From the NCBI GenBank assembly GCA_019119165.1, contig DWXO01000061.1, positions 1 to 61,120 of the forward strand: a stretch of 61,120 nt of DNA, written 5' to 3'. Origin of the DNA: Candidatus Flavonifractor intestinigallinarum. GTDB taxonomy: Bacteria; Bacillota; Clostridia; Oscillospirales; Oscillospiraceae. The position numbers were made by a program, and so were the translations under genes. Shown one piece after another: positions 39,237 to 46,900 of the stretch (the stretch's first letter is position 1; each line of letters opens with the position of its first letter). Below the pieces are notes generated by a model. It ran no database searches, was not told the origin of the DNA, and saw only the letters and a program-made list of their open reading frames with translations.

Positions 39237-40233
39237 GATCCTCCTTCACGTTGACCACCGGCAGGTGGATGGCCTGCCGCAGGGCGGAGATAAATTTGTC
39301 CGGTTCAAAGTGCCAGCCGTAGGCCGACCAGGGGTTGGCCGCCACGGCGGCGATGGTCAGCTCCCGGCGGACGGCCAGCTGGCCGCCGTTGCGCTGGAAC
39401 AGCTCCAGGGCGGCCCGGCCCGCCAGCACATGGGTGGCGTCCTGGGTGACCAGGGTGGTGGGCGCACCACGGCGGGCCAGGGTCTTGAGCAGGGGATCGG
39501 TGATTCCCCCTGAGGCCCACACCGCCAGAGGCCGGCGGGGCAGCTTGCTCCACTTGGGGCTGCCCCCCTCGTCCAGCGGCAGCTCCAGAGGAGCGCCGTC
39601 CAGCTCAAACAGGGCAAAGCGGTCCTCCGCCCCCTTCAGGGCGGCCCGCAGGCCGGGATGCTCCGGCGCCTTTCGGTCAAAGAGCCAGCAGGTGTGGGCG
39701 GTCTCCGCCACCACCAGGTCCATGTCCCGGTCCAGAGATGCGCCCGTACACAGCAGGGCCACGCCTTCCACCCCGGCTCCCGCCAGGGACTTGCGCCCGG
39801 CGGCCCCGTCGATGAGGACCCGCTGGGCCCCCAGCTCCATGAACCGGGCGGTGAGGGGCTTCAGCTGCCCGGCGGCGGAGGGACCCGCCAGCTGCACATA
39901 GCCGTCGGACAGAGTGCGGAAAATGGCCACCGGTCCCAGGGGGGTCATCACGTCGGTGAGGTCCACCACCTCCAGGGTGGCGTCGCACAGGGTGAGCATC
40001 CCCCGGGCGGTGGCAAACAGATCGCCGGCTTTCAGATACAGGTCCGGCTTTTCCGTGCCGGTGACCAGGTCGGTGCGTTCTCCGTCCCGGCCCACCGAGG
40101 TGAGGGCCAGCCGTTCCTCCCCCAACTCGGCCATCAGGCGGCGCATGGCGGTGGTCTTGCCCGCGTTCTTGCACAGGCCGATCACGGTCACGGGGGAGGC
40201 GTCCCCCACCAGCGGCGCTAACAGATGTTCCAA
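39217..40233 (-). CDS. kamB: P-loop protein, putative lysine 5,6-aminomutase reactivase subunit KamB
   Basis: This 338-aa protein starts at TTG (MEHLLAPLVGDASPV) with AAGGGAGG seven bases upstream; the longer open frame has no start signal. Walker A is GLCKNAGKT at 19-27. ALTSVGRDGERTD and the repeated acidic/hydrophobic strands (VLIDGAAGRKSL, LVVAETAHTCWLF) suggest a CobA/MipZ-like nucleotide-binding fold. It lies immediately upstream of, and overlaps, kamC, matching the kamB-kamC pair of other lysine fermenters. The pair has its own promoter rather than the riboswitch, so repair capacity may be constant while catabolic genes respond to lysine. Confidence 0.72.
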   Translation of the reverse strand: MEHLLAPLVGDASPVTVIGLCKNAGKTTAMRRLMAELGEERLALTSVGRDGERTDLVTGTEKPDLYLKAGDLFATARGMLTLCDATLEVVDLTDVMTPLGPVAIFRTLSDGYVQLAGPSAAGQLKPLTARFMELGAQRVLIDGAAGRKSLAGAGVEGVALLCTGASLDRDMDLVVAETAHTCWLFDRKAPEHPGLRAALKGAEDRFALFELDGAPLELPLDEGGSPKWSKLPRRPLAVWASGGITDPLLKTLARRGAPTTLVTQDATHVLAGRAALELFQRNGGQLAVRRELTIAAVAANPWSAYGWHFEPDKFISALRQAIHLPVVNVKEDHDGTDA

Positions 40234-40287
40234 AATAGGGCCTCCCTTCCACAGGAAAATTGGGTCATTTTTGAGCTTGTCGAGGCC

Positions 40288-40317
40288 ATTATAAGAGGCC
40301 CTCATCGGTTCTGTCAA
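40288..40317 (-). promoter_or_regulatory. Promoter of kamB-kamC
   Basis: On the minus strand this reads TTGACA (40317-40312), 18 bp, TATAAT (40293-40288), about 55 bp before the TTG start. Confidence 0.85.
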
Positions 40318-40561
40318 TGGGGGAGAGAAGAATTTCCCGCCTTCGGCGGAATGGGCCGTCGGCTGCAAAATATGAAAGAACAAAATCTATATATTGCATA
40401 TGAGAGCGCGAAAAAGGAAGGCAAAGGCCAAAGGATAGATTACGAACAGGATAATACAATCAAATATTTACAAATAACCGGATAGAATGGCGGGAAAGAA
40501 AAAACGGCGTGAAGTAAAGTGTGAGTACGGGTGAATTTTAGATATGAAGAACTTTCAAAAT
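40318..40561. other. AT-rich intergenic region without a supported gene
   Basis: This region lies between the kamB promoter and the rubredoxin terminator. It contains a small hairpin (CCGCC TTC GGCGG near 40338-40350) and otherwise AT-rich sequence unlike its surroundings. Short open frames lack start signals and coding character. The base composition could mark foreign or decayed DNA. Confidence 0.5.
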
Positions 40562-40603
40562 AAAAAACCGCCTGTCCGGCGGCACAGCCGTCGGACAGGC
40601 GGT
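40562..40603 (-). terminator. Terminator of the rubredoxin gene
   Basis: ACCGCCTGTCCG (40567-40578) pairs with CGGACAGGCGGT (40592-40603), then a U-run on the minus strand (A's at 40562-40567). Confidence 0.9.
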
Positions 40604-40620
40604 AAGAGCTGGGGAAAGGT

Positions 40621-40779
40621 TTACTGCTTGGAGAACTGATCCTTGCCCGCGCCGCACAGGGGGCACACCCAGTCGGCGGGAACCTGCTCCCAGGCAGTGC
40701 CGGGGGCCACGCCGTTGTCGGGGTCGCCCTCAGCGGGATCGTAGACATAGCCGCAGAGATCGCAGACGTACTTATCCAT
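40621..40779 (-). CDS. rub: Rubredoxin
   Basis: This 52-aa iron protein has the two knuckles [14 protein letters not shown] and [14 protein letters not shown] that ligate one iron. It carries electrons in the cytoplasm, in anaerobes often to superoxide reductase, rubrerythrin or NADH:rubredoxin pathways. None of these partners is nearby. The start MDKYVCDL has AAGGAG nine bases upstream; an upstream in-frame ATG is rejected. Confidence 0.96.
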   Translation of the reverse strand: MDKYVCDLCGYVYDPAEGDPDNGVAPGTAWEQVPADWVCPLCGAGKDQFSKQ

Positions 40780-40841
40780 GTTAGAACGCTCCTTTATTTT
40801 CATCTTAAATCAAGCGGAGGATACCCGACGGGGAAACAACC

Positions 40842-40870
40842 TTGCCGGATTTCCTGTCCTGTGGTATGAT
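40842..40870 (+). promoter_or_regulatory. Promoter of the dus-sigma operon
   Basis: TTGCCG (40842-40847), 17 bp, TATGAT (40865-40870). Confidence 0.65.
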
Positions 40871-40911
40871 ACGCTTGTTACGCTACTAGTTATAACACAT
40901 TGGGGGACACT

Positions 40912-41910
40912 GTGAAAATTGGCAATATCACGATAAATTCGGCTCTGGCGCTGGCTCCTATGGCGGGAGTGACAGACCTGGCCTTCCGGACCATCTGCCG
41001 GGAGCTGGGGGCGGGCTATACCATTACGGAGATGGTGAGCGCCAAGGCCCTGTGCTATCAGGACAAAAAGTCCGTTCCGCTCCTCCAGCTGGGGGAGGGG
41101 GAACACCCGGCGGCGGTGCAGATCTTCGGAAGCGACCCGGCCTGTATGGAGCAGGCGGCGGGCATGGCCGGGGAGCGCTCCGGCGCCGATATCATTGACA
41201 TCAATATGGGCTGCCCGGTACCCAAGGTGGCCAATTCCGGGGACGGCTCGGGGCTGATGAAGAACCCGGAGCTGGCGGTCAAAGTGGCGGAAGCGGTGAT
41301 CCGGGGCGCGGGCGGTCGGCCTGTGACGGTGAAGTTCCGCCTGGGCTGGGACAAGGGCTCCATCAACTGCGTGGAGTTTGCCAAAGCCATGGAGGAGGCC
41401 GGGGTGGCCGCCGTGGCGGTCCACGGCCGCACCCGGACTCAGATGTACTCGGGCACCGCCAACTGGGACTACATCCGGGCGGTGAAGGAGGCGGTGTCCA
41501 TCCCGGTCATCGCCAACGGCGACGTCTTTGAGCCCAGGGATGCGGTGCGGATTCTGAACTACACCGGGGCGGATATGGCCATGATCGGTCGGGGCTGCTT
41601 TGGCAATCCCTGGCTGTTCCAGCGGGCCCAGGCGGCCCTGGCGGGGGAGGAGATCCCGCCCTTGCCGCCCCTGGCCCAGCGGTGCGACACGGCGGTGCGG
41701 CAGTTTGAGCTGTCGGCGGCCCAGAAGGGGGAGCATATTGCCTGCCTGGAGGCCCGGAAGCACTATGCCTGGTACCTGAAAGGGGTGCCTCACGCCGGGT
41801 ACTACAAGGAGCAGATCAGCCATGTGTCCACCCTGGAGGATATCTACAAGGTGACGGCGGGCATCAAGCGGGACCTTTCTGACAGCGTGGAGATAGAAGA
41901 TAGAAGATAG
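40912..41910 (+). CDS. dusB: tRNA-dihydrouridine synthase
   Basis: This 332-aa flavoenzyme reduces uridines in the D-loop of tRNA. It starts at GTG (MKIGNITINSALALAPMAGVTD) with GGGGGA upstream. The FMN barrel shows MAGVTDLAFR, QIFGSDP, DINMGCPVPKVANSGDGSGLM (catalytic Cys in CPVPK), TVKFRLGWD, VAVHGRTRTQMYSG, IPVIANGDVF and MIGRGCFGNPWLF. The C-terminal helical domain binds tRNA. The stop falls in a short AGATAGA repeat. An ECF sigma gene follows 42 bp later. Confidence 0.93.
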   Translation: MKIGNITINSALALAPMAGVTDLAFRTICRELGAGYTITEMVSAKALCYQDKKSVPLLQLGEGEHPAAVQIFGSDPACMEQAAGMAGERSGADIIDINMGCPVPKVANSGDGSGLMKNPELAVKVAEAVIRGAGGRPVTVKFRLGWDKGSINCVEFAKAMEEAGVAAVAVHGRTRTQMYSGTANWDYIRAVKEAVSIPVIANGDVFEPRDAVRILNYTGADMAMIGRGCFGNPWLFQRAQAALAGEEIPPLPPLAQRCDTAVRQFELSAAQKGEHIACLEARKHYAWYLKGVPHAGYYKEQISHVSTLEDIYKVTAGIKRDLSDSVEIEDRR

Positions 41911-41915
41911 AAGAT
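41888..41915 (+). repeat. Short tandem AGATAGA-type repeat at the dus stop
   Basis: Four near-identical 7-bp units span the last codons and the stop. Unit gain or loss would shift frame and alter the C-terminus and the spacing to the sigma gene. Confidence 0.6.
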
Positions 41916-41952
41916 ACGGCGGCCGCAAGTTGGGAAGTGAGGTGAGAAAGGC

Positions 41953-42549
41953 ATGAAAGCGGAATGGGAGCTGGTCCAGCGGGCCAAGCAGGGGGATGAG
42001 GAATCCTTTGCCGCCCTGGTGGAGCAGAACCAGGGGCGGATCTACAATCTGGCCCTGCGGATGACGGGCAACCCGGACGACGCACTGGAGCTGAGTCAGG
42101 AGGCCTTTCTCAACGCCTGGAAGGGGCTGGGCAAATTCCAGGGGGACAGCTCCTTTGCCACCTGGCTGTACCGGCTGACCAGCAACGTTTGCATCGATTT
42201 TCTCCGCCGGGAGAAGCGGAGAAGCGCCCTGTCCATGACCATCTCCCTGGACGATGAGGAGGAGGCACGGCAGGCGGAGCTGCCTGACGAGCGGTTCTCC
42301 CCCCATGTGGAGGCCGAGCGGCGGGAGCGGCAGGAGGCCCTGCGGGCGGGCCTCAACACCCTGTCGGCGGAGCACCGGCGGGTGCTCATCCTCCGGGAGC
42401 TGGAGGGGCTGTCCTACGGCGAGATCGCTCAGGTGCTGGGCCTGGAGGAGGGCACGGTGAAATCCCGCATTGCCCGTGCCCGGCTGGCCCTGCGGAACTA
42501 TCTGAAAAAACAGGGGAACTTTTTTGATTCGTCTACGTCTATATCATGA
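41953..42549 (+). CDS. ECF-family RNA polymerase sigma factor
   Basis: This 198-aa protein has sigma region 2 (LVEQNQGRIYNLALRMTGNPDDALELSQEAFLNAWKGLGKFQGDSSFATWLYRLTSNVCIDFLRREKRR), a ~35-residue acidic linker and region 4 (LSAEHRRVLILRELEGLSYGEIAQVLGLEEGTVKSRIARARLALRNYL). It resembles SigW-type envelope-stress sigma factors. Its stop is followed within 42 bp by a membrane zinc-finger anti-sigma gene, the classic pairing. Its regulon cannot be told from the window. Confidence 0.92.
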   Translation: MKAEWELVQRAKQGDEESFAALVEQNQGRIYNLALRMTGNPDDALELSQEAFLNAWKGLGKFQGDSSFATWLYRLTSNVCIDFLRREKRRSALSMTISLDDEEEARQAELPDERFSPHVEAERRERQEALRAGLNTLSAEHRRVLILRELEGLSYGEIAQVLGLEEGTVKSRIARARLALRNYLKKQGNFFDSSTSIS

Positions 42550-42590
42550 ACAATGGGGGGACCACCCCCAAACGGAGAGGAGGGAACGAT

Positions 42591-43550
42591 ATGCTGAGCT
42601 GTGACGAGGCGCTGGAGCTGATCAGCGCCCGGTTGGACGGACCTCTGACTCAGGAGGAGACCGCCCGGCTGGAGGAGCACCTGTCGGCGTGCCCGGCGTG
42701 CCGGACCCTTGCGGACGATCTGACGGAGCTCCATGAGGAATTGCCCCATTTGGCCGCCCAGCCACCCGCCGGGCTGAAGGAGGGGGTCATGGGCCAGATC
42801 CACACATCCAAGGTGACCCCCTTCCAGAGCAAAAAGCGCCAGTGGCGCTGGCGGAGCCTGGCCTCCCTGGCGGCGGTGGCCGCCCTGGTTCTGGTGGGTG
42901 CGGGAGTTATGGACCAGTGGCGGACCGGCGGCTTCCGGGGCGGCGAGCAGGCTCCCGGCAGCGTTTCCGTGGCGGTGGAGAGTACCCTGCCCGCCGGAGA
43001 CGAGGAGGAGCAATCCGTGACCCGTGAGATCGTGCCCCAGCCCACCCAGGCCCAGGAAGAGAGCGGCAGCCAGGAGAACAAGACCGCCGGCGGCAGTTCC
43101 AGCCAGGCGACGGGCGGCGGACAGAACAGCCAGAGCACGCCCGGCACCGATGTGCCGGAGACGCCGGAGCCTGCCGTGGTCTCTCAGACCCCTGCGGGAG
43201 CGGGAGCCGAACCCTACAGCGTGACCCCGGACGACCGGGGCGTCCAGACAACCCAGGCCACCGTGAATCCCACGCTGACCCAGATCGGGCTTACCCAGTC
43301 TGAGGCCCTGTACAAGCTGGCCGCCTTGCTGGGCTGGAACACCGACGAGCTGACCGTGGGTGAGGACGGGACCATCACCGGACCCACCGCCCAGGACGGC
43401 ACCACCGCCAAGCTGATGTGCGCCGGGCTGAATGAGGCGGGCACCGGATGGCTGTGCCAGCTGGAGCAGGTCACACCCGGCCCCGACGGCACCGCCAGCT
43501 GCACCACCTACACTGTGCCGCTGGACGGCAGCGAGATTATGCAACCATAA
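42591..43550 (+). CDS. Membrane anti-sigma factor with zinc-finger (zf-HC2) domain
   Basis: This 319-aa protein starts at MLSCDEALEL (GGAGAGGAGGG upstream); an ATG overlapping the sigma stop lies 45 bp earlier but has no site. Residues 1-45 form the zinc anti-sigma domain (EEHLSACPACRTLADDL). A transmembrane helix at about 87-105 (LASLAAVAALVLVGAGVM) splits cytoplasm from outside. The extracytoplasmic part is Gly/Ser/Thr/Pro-rich, then a compact domain (LTQSEALYKLAALLGWNTDELTVGEDG). It should hold the preceding sigma factor at the membrane until an envelope signal triggers release. Confidence 0.88.
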   Translation: MLSCDEALELISARLDGPLTQEETARLEEHLSACPACRTLADDLTELHEELPHLAAQPPAGLKEGVMGQIHTSKVTPFQSKKRQWRWRSLASLAAVAALVLVGAGVMDQWRTGGFRGGEQAPGSVSVAVESTLPAGDEEEQSVTREIVPQPTQAQEESGSQENKTAGGSSSQATGGGQNSQSTPGTDVPETPEPAVVSQTPAGAGAEPYSVTPDDRGVQTTQATVNPTLTQIGLTQSEALYKLAALLGWNTDELTVGEDGTITGPTAQDGTTAKLMCAGLNEAGTGWLCQLEQVTPGPDGTASCTTYTVPLDGSEIMQP

Positions 43551-43557
43551 TTATTTT

Positions 43558-43590
43558 GAGAAAGCGCAGGCCGCAGGCCTGCGCTTTCTC
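43558..43590 (+). terminator. Terminator after the anti-sigma gene
   Basis: A 15-bp perfect stem (GAGAAAGCGCAGGCC at 43558-43572 with its complement at 43576-43590) lies 7 bp past the stop. A second hairpin (AAGGCCC...GGGCCTT) follows at about 43650-43680. Confidence 0.8.
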
Positions 43591-43724
43591 TGTTTGGATG
43601 TGACGGACAACGGCCAGACCATCCCCGTGGACCAAAGCTGAACCGCCCCAAGGCCCCGCCGCTTCTGCGGCAGGGCCTTCCTCTGCCTTACCCGGGAGTT
43701 TGCGCGATTTTTCTAAAGTTTTAG

Positions 43725-43753
43725 TTGTAACTGATGGAACTTTCATGTATAAT
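43725..43753 (+). promoter_or_regulatory. Promoter of the EF-G-like gene
   Basis: TTGTAA (43725-43730), 17 bp, TATAAT (43748-43753). Confidence 0.75.
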
Positions 43754-43813
43754 GGACAACAGCAGTTTACCATGCTGCTCCGCGATTCCAAATGTAAGGA
43801 GAGGAAACAAGTT

Positions 43814-45892
43814 ATGAGCTATTCCGTACAAAATATCCGCAACGTCTGTCTGCTGGGACACGGTGGCAACGGAAAGACCTCCCTGGCCGAGAGTATGCTG
43901 TTTTTGACCGGTGGTACCCCCCGTCTGGGCAATCCTGCCGACGGAAACACCGTTTGTGATTACGATCCCGAAGAGACCCGCCGCCAGATTTCCATCTCCA
44001 CCGCGGTGGCCCCCATTGAGTACAATGGCTGTAAGATCAACGTGCTGGACACCCCCGGCTACTTCGACTTCTCCGGCGAGGTCATGGAGGCCATGCAGGT
44101 TTCCGACGCAGCCATCATCGTCTGCTCCGCCAAGGGCGGCATGAGCGTGGGCGCCGAGAAGGCCTGGAAGCTGTGCCAGCGCCGCAATATGCCCCGTCTG
44201 CTCTACATCTCCAAGACCGACGAGGACAACTCCGATTACAACGCCGCCTTCGACACCCTGCGGGAGCGCTTCGGCAAGAACATCGCCCCCGTGGTGGCCC
44301 CCATCTGGGACGCCGATAAGAAGGTCATCGGCTTTATCGACGTGCTCCATAAGCGTGCCTTTGAGGCCGGCCCCAAGGGCGAGCGCGTGGAGATCGATGT
44401 GCCCGAGGAGAAGCTGCCCGTGCTGGACGAGCTGTACGACGCCCTGAAGGAGTCCGTGGCCGAGACCAGCGAGGAGCTGATGGACAAGTATTTCTCCGGC
44501 GAGGACTTCACCTACGCCGAGATGATCCAGGGCCTGCGCCAGGGCGTGAAGGACCTGTCCCTCTTCCCCGTGGTGTGCGGCTCCGCCCTCACCGGCCTGG
44601 GCACCCGTATGCTGCTGGACATCATCGTGGAGCTGCTGCCCTCTCCCCTGGAGGGTCATCCCCTCATGGGCGAGAACGAGAAGGGAGAGCTGGATGAGTT
44701 CGTGGCCTTCCCCGGCGCTCTGCCCTGCGCCTTTGTGTGGAAAACCGTGTCCGACCAGTACGGCAAATATTCCTATGTGAAGGTGCTCTCCGGCAACCTG
44801 AAGCCCGATATGCAGGTGGTCAACGCCCGCACCGGCGCCACCGAGAAGCTGGGCCGCCTGTACGTCATGAAGGGCAAGAAGGCCGAGGAGGTCAAGGAGC
44901 TGGAGTGCGGCGACATCGGCGCCATCGGCAAGATGGACAAGGTCAAGACCGGCGACACCCTGTCCGATCCCCGTAAGGTGGTCAAGATTGAGCCCATCCC
45001 CTTCCCCGAGCCCTGCTATTCCGTGGCCATCAGCCCCAAGACCAAGGGCCAGGAGGACAAGATTGCCGCCGGCCTCACCCGCCTGAACGAAGAGGATCTC
45101 ACCTTCAACTGGGTGAACAACGCCGAGACCCACCAGATGGTGGTCTCCGGTACCGGCGATATGCAGATGGACGTCATCGTCTCCCGCCTGAAGAGCCGCT
45201 TCGGCGTGGACGCCGAGCTCTCCGAGCCCCGTGTGGCTTACCGTGAGAAGATCCGCAAGAAGGTGGAGGTCCAGGGCCGCCACAAGAAGCAGACCGGCGG
45301 TCACGGCCAGTTCGGCGACGTGTGGATGCGCTTTGAGCCCGGTGACACCGAGGAGCTCCAGTTCTGTGAGGAGGTCGTGGGCGGCGCTGTGCCCAAGAAC
45401 TACTTCCCCGCTGTTGAGAAGGGTATGCGTGAAGCCGTGGTCCACGGTGTGCTGGCGGGCTATCCCGTGGTGTACCTGAAGGCCACCCTGTTCGACGGCT
45501 CCTATCACCCCGTTGACTCCTCCGAAATGGCCTTCAAGACCGCCGTGCAGCTGGCCTACAAGGCCGGTATGCCCCAGGCCAGCCCCGTGCTGCTGGAGCC
45601 CATCGGCGAGCTGAAGGTCACCATCCCCGACAGCTACATGGGCGACGTCATCGGCGACCTGAACAAGCGCCGGGGCCGTGTCATGGGTATGAACCCCGAC
45701 GGCGACGGCAACCAGGTGGTGGAGGCCGAGGTGCCCATGGCGGAGATGAGCCGCTATGCCATCGACCTGCGGTCCATGACCCAGGGCCGCGGCTCCTTCA
45801 CCTTCCACTTTGTCCGCTACGAGGACGCGCCTCCCGCCGCCCAGGAGAAGGCCATCGAGGCCGCCAAGGCGATGCAGGAAGAGGCAGACTAA
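43814..45892 (+). CDS. Elongation factor G-like GTPase (EF-G paralogue)
   Basis: This 692-aa protein starts at MSYSVQNIRN (AAGGAGAGG upstream). It has the EF-G layout: a G domain, domain II (SYVKVLSGNLKPDMQVVNARTGATEKLGRLYVMKGKKAEEV), III, IV (KVEVQGRHKKQTGGHGQFGDVWMRFEP) and V (VTIPDSYMGDVIGDLNKRRGRVMGM). G1 is GHGGNGKTS instead of the canonical AHIDAGKT and G4 is SKTDEDN instead of NKMD. This marks the second, EF-G2-like class rather than the main factor in the str operon. Such paralogues may act in recycling or stress translation. Strong codon bias. Its last 70 bp and terminator are duplicated downstream. Confidence 0.88.
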   Translation: MSYSVQNIRNVCLLGHGGNGKTSLAESMLFLTGGTPRLGNPADGNTVCDYDPEETRRQISISTAVAPIEYNGCKINVLDTPGYFDFSGEVMEAMQVSDAAIIVCSAKGGMSVGAEKAWKLCQRRNMPRLLYISKTDEDNSDYNAAFDTLRERFGKNIAPVVAPIWDADKKVIGFIDVLHKRAFEAGPKGERVEIDVPEEKLPVLDELYDALKESVAETSEELMDKYFSGEDFTYAEMIQGLRQGVKDLSLFPVVCGSALTGLGTRMLLDIIVELLPSPLEGHPLMGENEKGELDEFVAFPGALPCAFVWKTVSDQYGKYSYVKVLSGNLKPDMQVVNARTGATEKLGRLYVMKGKKAEEVKELECGDIGAIGKMDKVKTGDTLSDPRKVVKIEPIPFPEPCYSVAISPKTKGQEDKIAAGLTRLNEEDLTFNWVNNAETHQMVVSGTGDMQMDVIVSRLKSRFGVDAELSEPRVAYREKIRKKVEVQGRHKKQTGGHGQFGDVWMRFEPGDTEELQFCEEVVGGAVPKNYFPAVEKGMREAVVHGVLAGYPVVYLKATLFDGSYHPVDSSEMAFKTAVQLAYKAGMPQASPVLLEPIGELKVTIPDSYMGDVIGDLNKRRGRVMGMNPDGDGNQVVEAEVPMAEMSRYAIDLRSMTQGRGSFTFHFVRYEDAPPAAQEKAIEAAKAMQEEAD

Positions 45893-45929
45893 TAGGACCG
45901 CGAGGGCCGGGCTGATATCAGCCCGGCCC
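45823..45929 (+). repeat. Direct repeat, copy 1: EF-G gene tail plus terminator palindrome
   Basis: This 107-bp unit contains the last 70 bp of the EF-G-like gene, its stop and a 26-bp perfect terminator palindrome (45904-45929, centre GATATC). It recurs at 46068-46174 with two mismatches. A T-run follows the palindrome. Confidence 0.95.
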
Positions 45930-46067
45930 TTTTTATGGGGCGGCGGAAGGACGCGTCCTCGTCCAAGCGTTTTGCCCCATGGGCAAAACCTTGATGCCGG
46001 GGCAATTCACTTGCCCCGAGCAGATGAAAAGAAATGGGGTCCCCGGCGGGGTTGGCCCCGCTGGGGC
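45930..46067. repeat. 138-bp GC-rich multi-hairpin spacer between the direct repeats
   Basis: No ORF is supported. Hairpins: GTTTTGCCC/GGGCAAAAC near 45969, CGGGGCAA/TTGCCCCG near 45998, and CCCCGGCGGGG/CCCCGCTGGGG (one G-U-type mismatch) at about 46041-46066. The chain of short GC-rich stems is REP-like. Confidence 0.6.
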
Positions 46068-46174
46068 GGACGCGCCTCCCGCCGCCCAGGAGAAGGCCAT
46101 CGAGGCCGCCAAGGCGATGCAGGAAGAGGCAGACTAATAGGACCACAAGGGCCGGGCTGATATCAGCCCGGCCC
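46068..46174 (+). repeat. Direct repeat, copy 2: decayed EF-G tail plus terminator palindrome
   Basis: 105 of 107 positions match 45823-45929. The gene tail here has no promoter or start and is a fragment. The palindrome (46149-46174) is followed by ATTTTTG, 16 bp before the IS200 left end. Confidence 0.95.
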
Positions 46175-46248
46175 ATTTTTGTATAAAGAAAACCACTCGC
46201 TGGGCGAGTGGTTCAAAAAAGCCTATGGCGATGAAAAAGCTAAAGAAA

Positions 46249-46307
46249 CTCCCTTTGCTATAATTTGAAGTGCGGTCTGCCAACTGCACTAGAAATAGCA
46301 AAGGGAG
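46249..46307 (+). promoter_or_regulatory. Translation-blocking stem in the transposase leader
   Basis: CTCCCTTTGCTAT (46249-46261) pairs perfectly with ATAGCAAAGGGAG (46295-46307), which contains the ribosome-binding site AAAGGGAG. An inner AGTGC/GCACT pair extends it. IS200 elements are known to hide their translation start this way. Confidence 0.8.
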
Positions 46308-46316
46308 GACATTCAG

Positions 46317-46778
46317 ATGGGACTGAATGATATCAATAGTTTATCTCATACACGCTGGAATTGCAAATATCATATCGTATTTGCGCCGAAATACCGTAGG
46401 AAGGTATTTTATCGAGAAAAGAAAGCAGCAATAGGAAAAATACTGCGGCAGTTGTGCGAGTGGAAAGGAGTAAAAATCATAGAAGCGGAAGCGTGCCCGA
46501 ACCATATCCACCTGTTTATAGAGATACCACCGAAAATGTCGGTATCGCACTTTATGGGGTATCTGAAGGGAAAGAGCAGCACAATGCTATATGAGCAATT
46601 CGGCGAGTTGAAATACAAGTACCGGAACCGAGAATTTTGGTGCAGAGGGTATTATGTGGATACGGTAGGAAAAAACGAGAGCCGAATAGCGGAGTATGTG
46701 AGGAACCAACTAAAAGAGGATGAGATGGGAGAACAATTGAGAATCCCATCTAACAGCCCGTTTACGGGCGGCAAGTAA
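46317..46778 (+). CDS. tnpA: IS200-type HUH transposase TnpA
   Basis: This 153-aa enzyme has the HUH motif NHIHLFIEI (His63, His65) and the catalytic tyrosine in RIAEYVRNQL (Tyr127). The N-terminal SLSHTRWNCKYHIVFAPKYRRKVF and REFWCRGYYVDTVG are family hallmarks. It cuts and rejoins single-stranded DNA at the element's end hairpins, preferring lagging-strand templates. All catalytic residues are intact, so it may be active and could act on other hairpin-bounded DNA in trans. Codon use is more AT-rich than neighbours, a sign of recent arrival. Confidence 0.95.
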   Translation: MGLNDINSLSHTRWNCKYHIVFAPKYRRKVFYREKKAAIGKILRQLCEWKGVKIIEAEACPNHIHLFIEIPPKMSVSHFMGYLKGKSSTMLYEQFGELKYKYRNREFWCRGYYVDTVGKNESRIAEYVRNQLKEDEMGEQLRIPSNSPFTGGK

Positions 46779-46900
46779 CAGTCCTTACGCAGCTGGCAGA
46801 CCGTATTACGCGTTGCACGCGTCTGCGAGGAACAAAGGGCTATGCCCGCATAGTGACAACCACCAGCTTCGCTGGTGGTTGTGTTCATTTCTATGTATTT

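Larger units (their letters stand above)
46186..46890 (+). mobile_element. IS200/IS605-type insertion sequence, single transposase gene
   Basis: The element is bounded by end hairpins rather than inverted repeats: AACCACTCGC/GCGAGTGGTT at 46191-46213 and ACAACCACCAGC/GCTGGTGGTTGT at 46856-46882. It carries only a Y1 transposase, no TnpB. It lies between convergent genes, just after a terminator. Exact ends and target tetranucleotide cannot be fixed without an empty-site comparison. Confidence 0.85.

Noticed and set aside
29231-40317. Sigma-54 (-24/-12) promoters for the kam genes, given the nearby rpoN
   Set aside because: No TGGCAC-N5-TTGC-type element was found. Both kam transcription units have good sigma-70-type promoters.
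40225-40485. An 86-codon plus-strand frame in the AT-rich gap between kamB and rubredoxin
   Set aside because: No ribosome site, overlaps the kamB promoter, and shows no recognisable pattern.
43721-45808. A 695-codon minus-strand frame under the EF-G-like gene, and similar frames under tex, hppA and both nhaC genes
   Set aside because: Their translations lack any domain, consist of repetitive His/Gly/Gln/Val sequence, and overlap genes with full motif support.
45904-46174. A small CRISPR-like array from the repeated palindromes
   Set aside because: Only two units, 245 bp apart, each a gene tail plus terminator. No cas genes and no regular spacers anywhere in the window.
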